Source: Savagea sp.
Lineage (GTDB): Bacteria > Bacillota > Bacilli > Bacillales_A > Planococcaceae
Assembly (NCBI GenBank): GCA_030146155.1
Contig: JASLCF010000092.1
Location: 1 to 29,623 of the forward strand
Direction: 5' to 3'
Length of the DNA: 29,623 nt
Positions within the stretch are counted from its first letter, which is position 1. Every line of letters starts with the position of its first letter. Shown here piece after piece: positions 7,325 through 15,697 of this stretch. The translations under genes were made by a program, and so were the position numbers. The notes under the pieces were generated by a model. That model did not search any database and had not been told where the DNA came from. It saw only the letters and a program-made list of their open reading frames with translations.

Positions 7325-9136
7325 ATGTTTAAGAATAAGAAATTTTTCTTATTTGCTACACTTATCTTAGCTCTTAGCGTTTTCCTAGCAGCATGTGGAG
7401 ACAAAGACAAAGATAAAGATGGCGGCAAAGACACAGGCAGTAAAGACAATGGGAAAGACAATGGCGAAGAAGTTGCTAACAAAGAATTAGATTTCCCAAT
7501 GGATGTAAGTAACAAAAATGAACCAATGGAAGATGGAGAGTTAACTCACGGGTTAATTTCTGACTCACCTTTCGAAGGGACATTGAACAAAGTATTCTAT
7601 CAAGGACAACCTGACGCAGAAGTTATGGGCTTCTTTGATGAAAACTTATTAGCTGTTGACGGTGACTACTTGATCACAAATGACGGAGCTGCTACTTATG
7701 AGCTTTCTGATGAGAACAAGACAATCACAATCAAAATTGGTGACAACGTAAACTGGCACGATGGAGAGCCTGTAAAATCAACTGACTTACTTTACTCATA
7801 TGAGTTATTAGGTCATCCAGATTACACTGGAACTCGTTACACGCCAATGATTTCACGTGTTGTTGGTATGGAAGATTACCATGCTGGTAAAACAAAAGAA
7901 ATCGAAGGTATCAAAATTATCAACGATAAAGAATTATCAATCACTTACACAGAAGCAACACCTTCAGTAATGTCTGGTATCTGGACAGCTGCAACTCCAC
8001 GTCACCACGTAGGAGATGTAATGACAGGTGAAATCACTGTAGAAGATTTAGAAGCATCTGACAAAATCCGTACAAACCCAATCGGTTTCGGACCATATAA
8101 AGTTCAAAAAATCGTACCAGGCGAATCAGTATTATTTGAACGCAACGACGATTACTACAAAGGAAAACCAGCTCTTAAATCGATCGCTTTAAAAGTTGTT
8201 TCAACAGCATCAGCAGTTGACGCACTTAAAAAAGGTGATATCGACGTAGCTTCAGTTCCTGTAGATCAGTACGAAAAAGTTAAAGAAGTAGACAACATTG
8301 AATTATTAGCAAATATCGATAATGCATACACGTATATCGGATTCAAGTTAGGTAAGTGGGATGGAGAAAAGAAAGAAAACGTTACAGATCCTGACTCTAA
8401 GTTAGCTGACAAGCGTGTTCGTCAAGCAATGTGGTACGCTATGGATAACAAATCAGTTGGGGAGAAATTCTACCACAACTTACGTATTCCAGCGACTACT
8501 CTAGTTATTCCATTCTTCGCATCATTCCATGATGATTCAATCGAAGCACCATCTTATGACCCAGAAAAAGCGAAAGCTCTTCTTGAAGAAGCTGGATTCA
8601 AAGATACAAATGGTGATGGATTTGTTGAAGATCCTGAAGGTAACGAATTTGTATTAAACTTTGCGTCAATGTCAGGTGGAGAAACTGCAGAGCCATTAGC
8701 AATGCACTACATCCAAAACTGGGCTGACGTAGGTATTAAAGTTCAATTAACTGATGGCCGTTTACATGAGTTCAACTCATTCTACGACATGGTTGAAGCT
8801 GACGATCCGAAAATCGACATCTACCAAGGTGCTTGGGGAACTGGAACAGATCCAGACCCAACTGGTTTATACGGACGTACTGCTGGATTTAACTATACTC
8901 GTTTCACAAGTGAAGAAAACGATCGTTTATTAGAAGAAGGTATTTCTAACAAAGCGTTCGATGAAGACTTCCGTAAACAAGTTTACAGCGACTGGCAAAA
9001 ACTTATGGTTGATGAAGTTCCTGTAGCTCCAACTCTTTACCGCTACTCATTAATGGGTGTTAACAAACGTGTTGTTAACTACTCTGTTGACCCAGCGTCA
9101 GAGTTACGTTTATGGCAAATGGGTGTAAGCGAGTAA
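7325..9136 (+). CDS. oppA: Oligopeptide-binding lipoprotein OppA
   Basis: This 603-residue solute-binding protein (SBP family 5) captures peptides outside the cell and delivers them to OppBC. A hydrophobic signal peptide ends in the lipobox 'LAAC', so the protein should be lipid-anchored at C24. A low-complexity Lys/Asp/Gly linker follows (residues 25-48). The binding domain shows 'GLISDSPFEGTLNKVFYQG', 'NVNWHDGEPVKSTDLLYSYELL', 'NPIGFGPYKV' and 'DKRVRQAMWYAMD'. GGGGAGGT precedes the ATG. Codon choice looks more optimised than in its neighbours, as expected for the most abundant Opp component. It is the last gene of the operon and is followed by a strong terminator. Confidence 0.93.
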   Translation: MFKNKKFFLFATLILALSVFLAACGDKDKDKDGGKDTGSKDNGKDNGEEVANKELDFPMDVSNKNEPMEDGELTHGLISDSPFEGTLNKVFYQGQPDAEVMGFFDENLLAVDGDYLITNDGAATYELSDENKTITIKIGDNVNWHDGEPVKSTDLLYSYELLGHPDYTGTRYTPMISRVVGMEDYHAGKTKEIEGIKIINDKELSITYTEATPSVMSGIWTAATPRHHVGDVMTGEITVEDLEASDKIRTNPIGFGPYKVQKIVPGESVLFERNDDYYKGKPALKSIALKVVSTASAVDALKKGDIDVASVPVDQYEKVKEVDNIELLANIDNAYTYIGFKLGKWDGEKKENVTDPDSKLADKRVRQAMWYAMDNKSVGEKFYHNLRIPATTLVIPFFASFHDDSIEAPSYDPEKAKALLEEAGFKDTNGDGFVEDPEGNEFVLNFASMSGGETAEPLAMHYIQNWADVGIKVQLTDGRLHEFNSFYDMVEADDPKIDIYQGAWGTGTDPDPTGLYGRTAGFNYTRFTSEENDRLLEEGISNKAFDEDFRKQVYSDWQKLMVDEVPVAPTLYRYSLMGVNKRVVNYSVDPASELRLWQMGVSE

Positions 9137-9154
9137 GCTCGACTTGCACACATT

Positions 9155-9196
9155 AAAAAGATCACACACTCCTAAAGGAATGTGTGATCTTTTTTT
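9155..9196 (+). terminator. Terminator of the opp operon
   Basis: A 14-bp perfect stem (9155-9168 with 9181-9194) has a 12-base loop and seven T (9190-9196). It starts 18 bases after the oppA stop. Confidence 0.93.
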
Positions 9197-9284
9197 AATT
9201 TGACATGAAGAGTTTACTATCGAATTCATTGTGGTTAAAGTAAAATAGGTATTGTATACTTGTGTATTGAAAGAGGTGTGATTT

Positions 9285-9758
9285 ATGGAATCCAAACCAA
9301 TGAAGTCTTCTCGAACAATTTCAACTCGTCTGGTGCTTCCTCCTGATATTAATCATCAACAAACCATTTTTGGTGGGAAAGTGATGGCTTATATTGATGA
9401 AATTGCAGCAATCACTGCAATGAAACATGCAGGTACCGCAGTAGTCACTGCTTCTATTGACTCCGTAGATTTTATATCGCCTGCAGTTGTTGGAGATATC
9501 TTAGAGCTTGAAGCGATTGTCTGTTCAACAGGACGCTCTTCTATGGAAGTTTTTGTTAGCGTACATTCGGCTAACTTACTTTCTGGCGAGAGAAAAATGA
9601 CAACAAAATCGTTTTTAACGATGGTAGCCATGGGAGATAATAAAAAGCCTACTCCGGTTGCTAGCGTGTATCCAGAGACAGAATTTGAGAAAAGTCTATT
9701 CGATACAGCAGAAGAACGCAACGAGCATCGTAAAAAAAGAAGAGAAATGAAACATTAA
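9285..9758 (+). CDS. ykhA: Acyl-CoA thioesterase, hot-dog fold (YkhA type)
   Basis: This 157-residue protein hydrolyses acyl-CoA to fatty acid and CoA, judged by close likeness to Bacillus YkhA and the ACOT7/YciA thioesterase family. Family stretches are 'LVLPPDINHQQTIFGGKVMAYIDEIAAITAMKHA', with the conserved N-H and the FGG-helix, 'VTASIDSVDFISPAVVGD' and 'STGRSSMEVFV'. The C-terminus is a basic helix ('EERNEHRKKRREMKH'). AAGAGGTG lies six bases before the ATG. A TATACT at 9255-9260 could be its -10, though no good -35 is seen. It is a single-gene unit. Confidence 0.9.
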   Translation: MESKPMKSSRTISTRLVLPPDINHQQTIFGGKVMAYIDEIAAITAMKHAGTAVVTASIDSVDFISPAVVGDILELEAIVCSTGRSSMEVFVSVHSANLLSGERKMTTKSFLTMVAMGDNKKPTPVASVYPETEFEKSLFDTAEERNEHRKKRREMKH

Positions 9759-9799
9759 AAAAAGCCTTCCTGTTCAACAAAGAACAAGAAGGCTTTTTG
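9758..9799. terminator. Bidirectional terminator between ykhA and the small membrane protein gene
   Basis: GCCTTC (9764-9769) pairs with GAAGGC (9788-9793) and TGTTC (9771-9775) with GAACA (9782-9786), around one mismatch. A runs precede and a T run (9794-9798) follows the stem, so both convergent genes can end here. Confidence 0.88.
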
Positions 9800-9801
9800 C
9801 A

Positions 9802-9894
9802 TTATTTATGGTTAGCAAATGTGCGAAGGATACCTGCAACGTTACCTAATAAAATGAATGCAAACAGTGAAAACATGATGTATAAAAACCACAT
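9802..9894 (-). CDS. Small single-span membrane protein, 30 residues, function unknown
   Basis: The translated sequence begins MWFLYIMFSLFAFILLGNVA and ends GILRTFANHK. It is one hydrophobic segment (residues 2-22) with a positively charged tail, probably tail-inside. Support for a real gene is strong for its size. AAAAGGAGTGG lies about ten bases before the ATG. A good sigma-A promoter with an extended -10 lies upstream (9933-9961), and a terminator follows directly after the stop. It is convergent with ykhA. I do not recognise the family. It could be a regulator of a membrane protein, a subunit or a toxin-like peptide; nothing in the sequence decides this. Confidence 0.75.
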   Translation of the reverse strand: MWFLYIMFSLFAFILLGNVAGILRTFANHK

Positions 9895-9932
9895 ATTCCG
9901 TCCACTCCTTTTCAATATACGTATCTTTCATA

Positions 9933-9961
9933 ATTATAACATTTGTGAAGCAGTGTAGCAA
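9933..9961 (-). promoter_or_regulatory. Promoter of the small membrane protein gene
   Basis: The minus strand shows -35 TTGCTA (9956-9961), a 17-base spacer and -10 TATAAT (9933-9938) with an upstream TGT (extended -10). Confidence 0.7.
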
Positions 9962-10133
9962 TTCGAATTCAGACAAAACTGTGTCTGTTATTTACCTTAT
10001 GAGTAAATAGTTGTAAGTGAAAAAGGTAAGTGTGCAACAAACTATGAGAGGAGTTTTTATCTTTTGTAAAATAGGCTTACGACACTATGACTTAATCGAT
10101 ATTGCCTGGGAAATTTTTGTTATGGAGAAAGTT

Positions 10134-10142
10134 TGTTATAAT
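10134..10142 (+). promoter_or_regulatory. Extended -10 promoter of tldD-tldE
   Basis: TGT-TATAAT is a consensus extended -10; the -35 region (10114-10119) is only a T-rich stretch. Between 9962 and 10133 I see only a small hairpin (CAGACA/TGTCTG, 9970-9987) and no supported gene. Confidence 0.55.
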
Positions 10143-10207
10143 AAACATAAGGTTATTTTAAATTCTTTATAAGAAAATAGATAAAATAGTAAAGGAGATG
10201 AGTTCGA

Positions 10208-11605
10208 ATGATACATGCATCAACAATGGAAAATGTATTAGAAGTCGCCTTATCAACGGGCGGGGATTTTGCTGAAATTTTTCTAGAAGATAAATTTACA
10301 AATACGTACTTTATGCGTTCATCAAAAGTGGAGTCAGCGGTATCAGGAAGAGATTATGGAGTAGGTATTCGAGTATTTAAAGGACTTCAAAATGTGTATA
10401 CCTATACGACAGGCTTTGAAGAAAAAGATTTGTTAAAAGCAGCAAAGCGGGCAGCTACCGCAATTGGGAAGGGGGAAAATCAGAGCACTGTACAGTCGCT
10501 TATGAAAGCAGAGATTCCTTATCTTCAAACGATCGATCAAATGCCAAGAAGTATTGCGGCAAAAAGAAAAGTAGAGATTATGCAGTCTGCAGATCATGCT
10601 TCGCGCTCTTTTAATGAGCAAATTAGTCAAGTCGCTGTACGATTATTTGAAGAGGAGCAACAAGTAACGATTGTGAATTCAGAAGGTCGTTATGTAGATG
10701 ATTTACGGGTACACAGTCGTCTAAGTATTGCACCTACCGCTACTAGAGGGAATACGATACAAACGGGTCACTATGGTCCAGGAGCACATGCAGGATTCGA
10801 GTTTTTTGAAAACTTAGATATATCCTATTACGCACAAGAGGCATCCCGTATTGCAGTGACCATGTTGGATGCGGAAGAATGTCCGAGTGGAAAATTCCCT
10901 GTCATTATTGATAATGAATTTGGTGGCGTTATTTTTCATGAAGCTTGCGGACATGGATTAGAAGCGACTGCTGTTGCTAAAGGTAATTCTGTATTTGCAA
11001 ATCGCGTAGGAGAACAAGTAGCTTCTTCTTTAGTGACTTATATTGATGATGGAACATTACCTAATGAGTGGGGTTCATTGAATGTAGATGATGAAGGAGA
11101 ACTCACTCGAAAAAACGTACTGATTGAAGATGGAATTTTAAAGGGTTATTTAATTGATCGATTCAATGGTCGTCGAATGGGTGAACAACCGACAGGCTCA
11201 TCGCGAAGAGAATCTTATCGTTATCAACCTACATCTCGTATGACGAATACGTATATTGCGAATGGAGAAAGTACAAGAGAGTCTATTATTGCAGATACAG
11301 CATACGGAATTTATGCAAAATACATGGGTGGTGGCTCAGTAAACCCTGCTACTGGAGATTATAATTTTGCAGTAATGGAAGGTTACTTAGTTGAAAATGG
11401 AAAAATAACTAAGCCAATCAAAGGAGCAACTTTGATTGGAAATGGTGCCGAGACGCTTTATCATGTAGATCGTGTAGCTAATAACTTAGCCCACGGTGCA
11501 GGAATGTGTGGCTCATTAAGTGGTAGTTTGCCAGTTAATGTCGGCCAACCAACCATCCGTGTCAGTGAGATTACTGTCGGAGGAACGAAAGGAGGGCAAG
11601 GCTAA
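10208..11605 (+). CDS. tldD: Metalloprotease subunit TldD
   Basis: This 465-residue protein is the catalytic half of the TldD/TldE protease. In E. coli that protease trims the microcin B17 leader and degrades unfolded small proteins such as CcdA. The zinc motif HExxxH is seen as 'HEACGH' (H244, E245, H249). The further cysteine ligand expected near the C-terminus is C434 in 'GAGMCGSLSG'. The start has AAAGGAG ten bases upstream. The stop codon overlaps the tldE start by one base (TAATG), so the two are translationally coupled, as expected for a heterodimer. No RiPP precursor or toxin gene is visible nearby, so the substrate is open. Confidence 0.92.
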   Translation: MIHASTMENVLEVALSTGGDFAEIFLEDKFTNTYFMRSSKVESAVSGRDYGVGIRVFKGLQNVYTYTTGFEEKDLLKAAKRAATAIGKGENQSTVQSLMKAEIPYLQTIDQMPRSIAAKRKVEIMQSADHASRSFNEQISQVAVRLFEEEQQVTIVNSEGRYVDDLRVHSRLSIAPTATRGNTIQTGHYGPGAHAGFEFFENLDISYYAQEASRIAVTMLDAEECPSGKFPVIIDNEFGGVIFHEACGHGLEATAVAKGNSVFANRVGEQVASSLVTYIDDGTLPNEWGSLNVDDEGELTRKNVLIEDGILKGYLIDRFNGRRMGEQPTGSSRRESYRYQPTSRMTNTYIANGESTRESIIADTAYGIYAKYMGGGSVNPATGDYNFAVMEGYLVENGKITKPIKGATLIGNGAETLYHVDRVANNLAHGAGMCGSLSGSLPVNVGQPTIRVSEITVGGTKGGQG

Positions 11606-12945
11606 TGTTTGATTTTCAAAAGAAATGTATGGAGTATGCGAAAGAGCAAGGATTTCAAGCAGTCGAGACCTATGGAGAGCAATCCACTTCACTTTCCTTG
11701 AAAGTGTTTCAAGGAGAAGTAGATGCCTATGAAACATCGGATGAAGGCGGTGTCAAACTACGTATTATTGAAAATGGACAAGCTGGTGAGGCGTATACTG
11801 AAAAATTAGATGCCAGTTCATTTTCTTTTCTGGTAGAAAGTGCGAAGAATAATGCTGCGATTTTGAGTGGAGACACTGCTCTCTTGCCATTTGAAGGAAG
11901 TGAATCTTACCATTCAGGCAGTTACTTTGAACCCACTTTAGAAAATATTAAACCAGCTGTGCTCACAGATATATTGCTTAAACTAGAGCGTGCTATTTTA
12001 CAAATGGATGACCGTGTGACTAAAGTTACGCATTGTGGAGCTTCGCTTTCTAAGGTTGAACGTATATTAATGAATAGTTCAGGGTTAGAGCAAAGAGAAC
12101 AAAAGAACGGCTTAGTGATTTATGCCGGTGCTCTTGCTGAACAAGGAGAAGAAAAGAAGAGTGGTTTTGTTACAAGAATCATTCATCGTTTTGAACAATT
12201 AAATGTAGAAGAGATTGCGCGAGAAGTTGTTGAGAAAGCAATTGCTAATTTAGGTGGAGAAACGATCCCTTCACGCACCTATCCAGTGATTTTACAAAAT
12301 GATGCGGCCTCCTCATTTCTTTCTGTGTTTTTATCATCTTTCTCTGCTGAGCAAGTAGAAAAAGGTCAGTCACGTTTAGTGAATCAACTGAATGAACAAA
12401 TTGCTTCGTCTGTTTTAACGATTATAGATGATCCTCATGATGCGAATGCCTACCATCGAACGAATTTTGATGCTGAAGGGGTAGCAACACAACAACAGAC
12501 AATCATTAAGGATGGCTGTTTAAAAACTTATTTGCATAGTCGAAAATCGGCAAAGCGTTTTGGAGTTGAACCAACGGGACATGCCGCACAGTATTCTTAC
12601 AAGGGTTCGATTGTGATTGCCCCTCACCAATTTGTCGTAGCAGCGGGTGAGGCAACTAAAGAGGAACTCATTAACGATTTACAGAATGGTGTTTTGATCA
12701 CCAACCTTACTGGACTGCATGCAGGTGCAAATGAGGTATCGGGTGATTTTTCGTTAGCGGCGAATGGCCTGTACATTGAACAGGGACAAATCAAACATGC
12801 GATTAAACAAATGACAATCGCAGGAAATTTCTTTGATTTATTGCAAGAGATTCATCGAGTTGGAAATGACTGTTATTATGGTTTTAGTCGAGTAAGTAGT
12901 CCTTCTCTTGTTTTCTCAGCACTCCCCATTACTGTAGAAGAATAA
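11605..12945 (+). CDS. tldE: Non-catalytic protease subunit TldE/PmbA
   Basis: This 446-residue homologue of TldD lacks the HExxxH motif, as TldE/PmbA proteins do. It pairs with TldD and helps hold and thread the substrate into the dimer. Family stretches include 'ETYGEQSTSLSLKVFQGEVDAYE', 'PVILQNDAASSFLSVF', 'DDPHDANAYHRTNFDAEG' and the C-terminal 'GNFFDLLQEIHRVGNDCYYG'. Its ATG sits in the tldD stop codon and GGAGGG lies just upstream inside tldD. It is the last gene of a two-gene operon. Confidence 0.9.
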   Translation: MFDFQKKCMEYAKEQGFQAVETYGEQSTSLSLKVFQGEVDAYETSDEGGVKLRIIENGQAGEAYTEKLDASSFSFLVESAKNNAAILSGDTALLPFEGSESYHSGSYFEPTLENIKPAVLTDILLKLERAILQMDDRVTKVTHCGASLSKVERILMNSSGLEQREQKNGLVIYAGALAEQGEEKKSGFVTRIIHRFEQLNVEEIAREVVEKAIANLGGETIPSRTYPVILQNDAASSFLSVFLSSFSAEQVEKGQSRLVNQLNEQIASSVLTIIDDPHDANAYHRTNFDAEGVATQQQTIIKDGCLKTYLHSRKSAKRFGVEPTGHAAQYSYKGSIVIAPHQFVVAAGEATKEELINDLQNGVLITNLTGLHAGANEVSGDFSLAANGLYIEQGQIKHAIKQMTIAGNFFDLLQEIHRVGNDCYYGFSRVSSPSLVFSALPITVEE

Positions 12946-12979
12946 AAGAGGACTGCCTCCTGATGGGGCAGTCCTCTTT
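12945..12979. terminator. Bidirectional terminator between tldE and mscL
   Basis: A 13-bp perfect stem (12945-12957 with 12967-12979) has a 9-base loop. The U run is short on the plus strand (TTTA) and somewhat better on the minus strand (CTCTTTTATT). Confidence 0.8.
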
Positions 12980-12983
12980 ACTC

Positions 12984-13349
12984 TTATTTTTGTTGTTCTT
13001 TTAATAAATCACGAATCTCTTTTAATAATTCTTCTTGCGGATCTACAACAGGTGCTTCTTCTTTCTTTTTAAACTTCATGATGAAGCGTAAAGCGATAAA
13101 GATCGAGAAAGCAATGATAAAGAAATCAACAATTGATTGGATGAACGCACCGTACATGATGGCTGAATCCCCTTTTCCTACTTGTAAATCAGAAAAGTTC
13201 ACACCGCCTAATAAAATCCCTACAAGTGGCATAATAATGTTATCTACGAGTGAAGTAACAATTGCACCGAATGCTCCACCGATGACAACCCCAACCGCTA
13301 AATCTAAAATATTTCCTTTCAGAGCAAATTCCTTGAAATCATTCCACAT
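12984..13349 (-). CDS. mscL: Large-conductance mechanosensitive channel MscL
   Basis: This 121-residue channel opens under membrane tension to vent solutes during osmotic downshock and works as a pentamer. It starts 'MWNDFKEFALKGNILDLAVGVVIGGAFGAIVTSLVDNIIMPLVG', the conserved amphipathic helix and first membrane segment. The second segment is 'SIVDFFIIAFSIFIALRFIMKF', and a charged C-terminal bundle helix follows ('EELLKEIRDLLKEQQK'). The frame opens eight codons earlier, but AAAAGGAG lies eight bases before the ATG at 13349 and the family begins there. It has its own promoter and a shared terminator. Confidence 0.95.
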   Translation of the reverse strand: MWNDFKEFALKGNILDLAVGVVIGGAFGAIVTSLVDNIIMPLVGILLGGVNFSDLQVGKGDSAIMYGAFIQSIVDFFIIAFSIFIALRFIMKFKKKEEAPVVDPQEELLKEIRDLLKEQQK

Positions 13350-13387
13350 ATTAAAAACTCCTTTTCCTTCCAAATAAAAGTCTCTCT

Positions 13388-13416
13388 ATTATACCTATCG
13401 GGTTATGAAAATTCAA
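13388..13416 (-). promoter_or_regulatory. Promoter of mscL
   Basis: The minus strand shows -35 TTGAAT (13411-13416), a 17-base spacer and -10 TATAAT (13388-13393). It sits just after the formamidase stop, so mscL need not depend on upstream transcription. Confidence 0.75.
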
Positions 13417-13421
13417 CTCAT

Positions 13422-14327
13422 TTATGAGAAAATGTTAATCTGTAAAGATTGAAGAATTGATTTTGGAATAAGGAAACGGGCCGTTAAGAGCGGATCGACG
13501 ACCTGACTAATTTGTGCTTGTCCTACGGCACTCAATAACATTGTTGATTCTGCTAAAGTAAGTGTGCTGTTACGTACTAAAAAATGAACAGCTTTTTTAG
13601 TCGCAAGTTGAATTGCTTCGTCCATTGTAGCAGCAGAAACGATGAAAGCTAAATGCTCCTCATTCTCTAACATCGGGTGCTCAATGGTTGAGCCTTTTAT
13701 CACTTCGAGTGTGACAGTTGCTTTTCCTGCGACTTCAACACCAGAACCACCGATTTCACCATCACCCATTGCTGCATGAAAATCACCTAAGGCAAATAGA
13801 GCGCCCTTTACAAACACCGGGAGATAAAGTGTAGCTCCTTCTTTTATTAAACATGTGTCCATGTTACCACCATGACGATCAGGTGTACCACAAGGGACTG
13901 GTTTGCCTTCTGGTGCAACACCGATTACCCCAATCATTTTAGTTAACGGAAAGGCTAACTCATCATTAAAAATCACTTGATCCTCTCGAATGTCTACCAT
14001 TTTTAAGGCCATTTCAGTCAGTTCATCACCAAGCATACCCACATTTGGTCCTGTCACTAATACGCCTCGTTCCCCTACTTCAATTTTGTGAATAGTGACT
14101 TTCAAAATATCGCCAGCCTCTGCCTCATTGATATAAATAGGTCCAGTGGCGGGGTTTATTCTCTCCCAATCTAATGCGTCAATCGTGTCAGTAGGTGACT
14201 GAATCTGATTTTCAAAACAGTCATAGGTTTCTATGACAATAGTTTCTCCACTATTTACAGTCATTTTAGGTTCATTTTCTTGATGAAAAGAATAAATGAT
14301 ATTTGATGAACAGTGTAACTCTCTCAT
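13422..14327 (-). CDS. Acetamidase/formamidase family amidohydrolase
   Basis: This 301-residue protein of the FmdA/AmdA family hydrolyses short amides such as formamide or acetamide to ammonia and the acid. Visible family features are 'VIETYDCFENQI', 'NPATGPIYINEAEAGDILKVTI', 'DRHGGNMDTCLIKEGATLYLPV' and 'GDFHAAMGDGEIGGSGVEV', with the conserved histidines and acidic residues. The frame extends 11 codons further upstream, but AAAGGGGA lies about eight bases before the ATG at 14327 while the earlier ATG has none. It lies 48 bases after the PAP2 gene on the same strand, probably co-transcribed. The amide substrate is unknown. Confidence 0.88.
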   Translation of the reverse strand: MRELHCSSNIIYSFHQENEPKMTVNSGETIVIETYDCFENQIQSPTDTIDALDWERINPATGPIYINEAEAGDILKVTIHKIEVGERGVLVTGPNVGMLGDELTEMALKMVDIREDQVIFNDELAFPLTKMIGVIGVAPEGKPVPCGTPDRHGGNMDTCLIKEGATLYLPVFVKGALFALGDFHAAMGDGEIGGSGVEVAGKATVTLEVIKGSTIEHPMLENEEHLAFIVSAATMDEAIQLATKKAVHFLVRNSTLTLAESTMLLSAVGQAQISQVVDPLLTARFLIPKSILQSLQINIFS

Positions 14328-14375
14328 GTGAACATCCCCTTTTGTCTCATTTGCTTTCATTTTAACAAGGAAGTT

Positions 14376-14999
14376 CTAAGAATGCGAATCTTTGTCGGTA
14401 AGGAATATCATTAAGATGAAAAAGAAAGCACCACTTAAAGAGAATCCAGCAATGACATCTGTTGGAAAATGAGCCCCTAAATAAATTCGACTAAGTCCTA
14501 CTGCAAAAATAAGGAATAAAGCGATTGTATACACTAACTTTTTAGTCAATGTGGGATAAGATTTCTGTAGCAGAAATGTTCCAAATAAAAAGAAGGTAGT
14601 AGCCATCATTGAATGTCCACTTGGAAAGCTAAATCCTCCAATTTCAACTAGACGATGGATGGTCGGTCTTTCTCTCTGCATCCATTGCTTCATGCTATAA
14701 TTAAGCAAAGTATTGCCAAACATCGTAATAACAAAAGCGACTAAAGCGGATTTTTGGTTGCGGATAAAAAGAAAAATAGCTAAAAGAGTGGCAAATACAA
14801 TCATTGTTTTAACATCACCTAAAAAGGTGAATGCACGCATTATTTTAGTCAACGTAGGCGTTTCAAGTCCTTGGATGAAATGAATCATAGAGAGGTCAAA
14901 TGTAGAACCTGGGCGTTGATGGACAAAAAAAGCTAATAGACTATAAAGTATTAAAAGAGGTATTGCAGAAAATAAATATTTTTTTTGTTGATAAGACAT
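14376..14999 (-). CDS. PAP2-family membrane phosphatase
   Basis: This 207-residue integral membrane protein has about six membrane segments and the three PAP2 motifs: 'KQWMQRERP', 'FSFPSGHSM' and 'SRIYLGAHFPTDVIAG'. The family dephosphorylates lipid phosphates such as undecaprenyl pyrophosphate, phosphatidate or phosphatidylglycerol phosphate. The first residues form a membrane segment after 'MSYQQKKY'. AAAGGAG lies seven bases before the ATG. It is divergent from the PlsY-like gene, separated by only 67 bases, and followed by the formamidase gene. Whether it acts as a BcrC or PgpB type enzyme cannot be decided. Confidence 0.9.
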   Translation of the reverse strand: MSYQQKKYLFSAIPLLILYSLLAFFVHQRPGSTFDLSMIHFIQGLETPTLTKIMRAFTFLGDVKTMIVFATLLAIFLFIRNQKSALVAFVITMFGNTLLNYSMKQWMQRERPTIHRLVEIGGFSFPSGHSMMATTFFLFGTFLLQKSYPTLTKKLVYTIALFLIFAVGLSRIYLGAHFPTDVIAGFSLSGAFFFILMIFLTDKDSHS

Positions 15000-15066
15000 G
15001 AAGAGTCTCCTTTCGAATGAAACTATCTTTACATCCTATCAAATATAAAAGGGAGTGTGGAGTACT

Positions 15067-15651
15067 TTGGGAATTGTTCTTTATTTTGTAATGAGTTATT
15101 TATTAGGGGGTGTACTCTTTGCGTTACTGATCAGTCGTCTTTTCTATGATGGTCAGATATTAAGAAAGGGAAGTGGCAACCCAGGCAGCCGAAACATGGG
15201 TCGTGTGTATGGACAACTCGCTTTTATAGGTACATTTTTAGGAGATGCAGGAAAAGGCGCTTTGATTGTTGCTATTGGCAAGTGGTTTATTTATCCAGAT
15301 GAAGTGATTGTAATTGCATTAGGAATAACAATGCTAGGTCATATTTTTCCATTTTACCATCTCAAAAGAGGAGGAGAAGCAGTCGCTACTTTCTTGGGGG
15401 GAATTGCCTGGTTTGACTGGCGATTACTGCTTCTCTTTGTAAGCATTGCTTTATTAGGCTTATTGATGAGGCAGTCAGCGACGATTTCGGGATTCATTGG
15501 TTTTATGTCCATTGTGTTCGGAAGTTTCTATTTACAAGGTGCGTCTGTCGGATTGATAATCGGTATATTATTTATCATGTTAGTGCTTGTTTATCGTTGG
15601 CATCCGGCTGAACCTGTAGGCGAAACAGAAGATTCAACAAATTGTACGTAA
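15067..15651 (+). CDS. PlsY-like glycerol-3-phosphate acyltransferase family protein
   Basis: This membrane protein of about 194 residues and five or so membrane segments belongs to the PlsY family, which makes lysophosphatidate from acyl-phosphate. Motif 1 reads 'GSGNPGSRNMGR' followed by 'TFLGDAGKG'. Motif 2 reads 'GHIFPFYHLKRGGEAVATFLGG', where classical PlsY has KGGKxVAT, so two lysines are replaced. This resembles the second PlsY-like copy found in many Bacillales; true acyltransferase activity is therefore less certain. A GTG at 15055 is in frame but touches the ribosome binding site. TTG 15067 lies 11 bases after GGGAG and is preferred. Confidence 0.8.
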   Translation: MGIVLYFVMSYLLGGVLFALLISRLFYDGQILRKGSGNPGSRNMGRVYGQLAFIGTFLGDAGKGALIVAIGKWFIYPDEVIVIALGITMLGHIFPFYHLKRGGEAVATFLGGIAWFDWRLLLLFVSIALLGLLMRQSATISGFIGFMSIVFGSFYLQGASVGLIIGILFIMLVLVYRWHPAEPVGETEDSTNCT

Positions 15652-15697
15652 CTTGATATACTGGTGGGAGTATACAGAAGAAAGAGGCGGAAGAAAG

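Noticed and set aside
7267..7515. 82-codon minus-strand frame opposite the start of oppA, rich in Ser, Leu and Pro
   Set aside because: Its odd composition is just the reverse of the oppA signal peptide and Lys/Asp linker.
9970..9987. CAGACA/TGTCTG hairpin followed by a TTATTT stretch
   Set aside because: The stem is only six base pairs, the T run is poor, and no gene ends there; too weak to call a terminator.
10044..10172. 42-codon plus-strand open frame (MRGVFIFCKIG...) upstream of tldD
   Set aside because: It has no ribosome binding site and contains the likely tldD promoter (10134-10142), so it is probably chance.
13078..13377. 99-codon plus-strand frame opposite mscL
   Set aside because: It is the mirror of a well-supported mscL gene, lacks a ribosome binding site and has no protein-like features.
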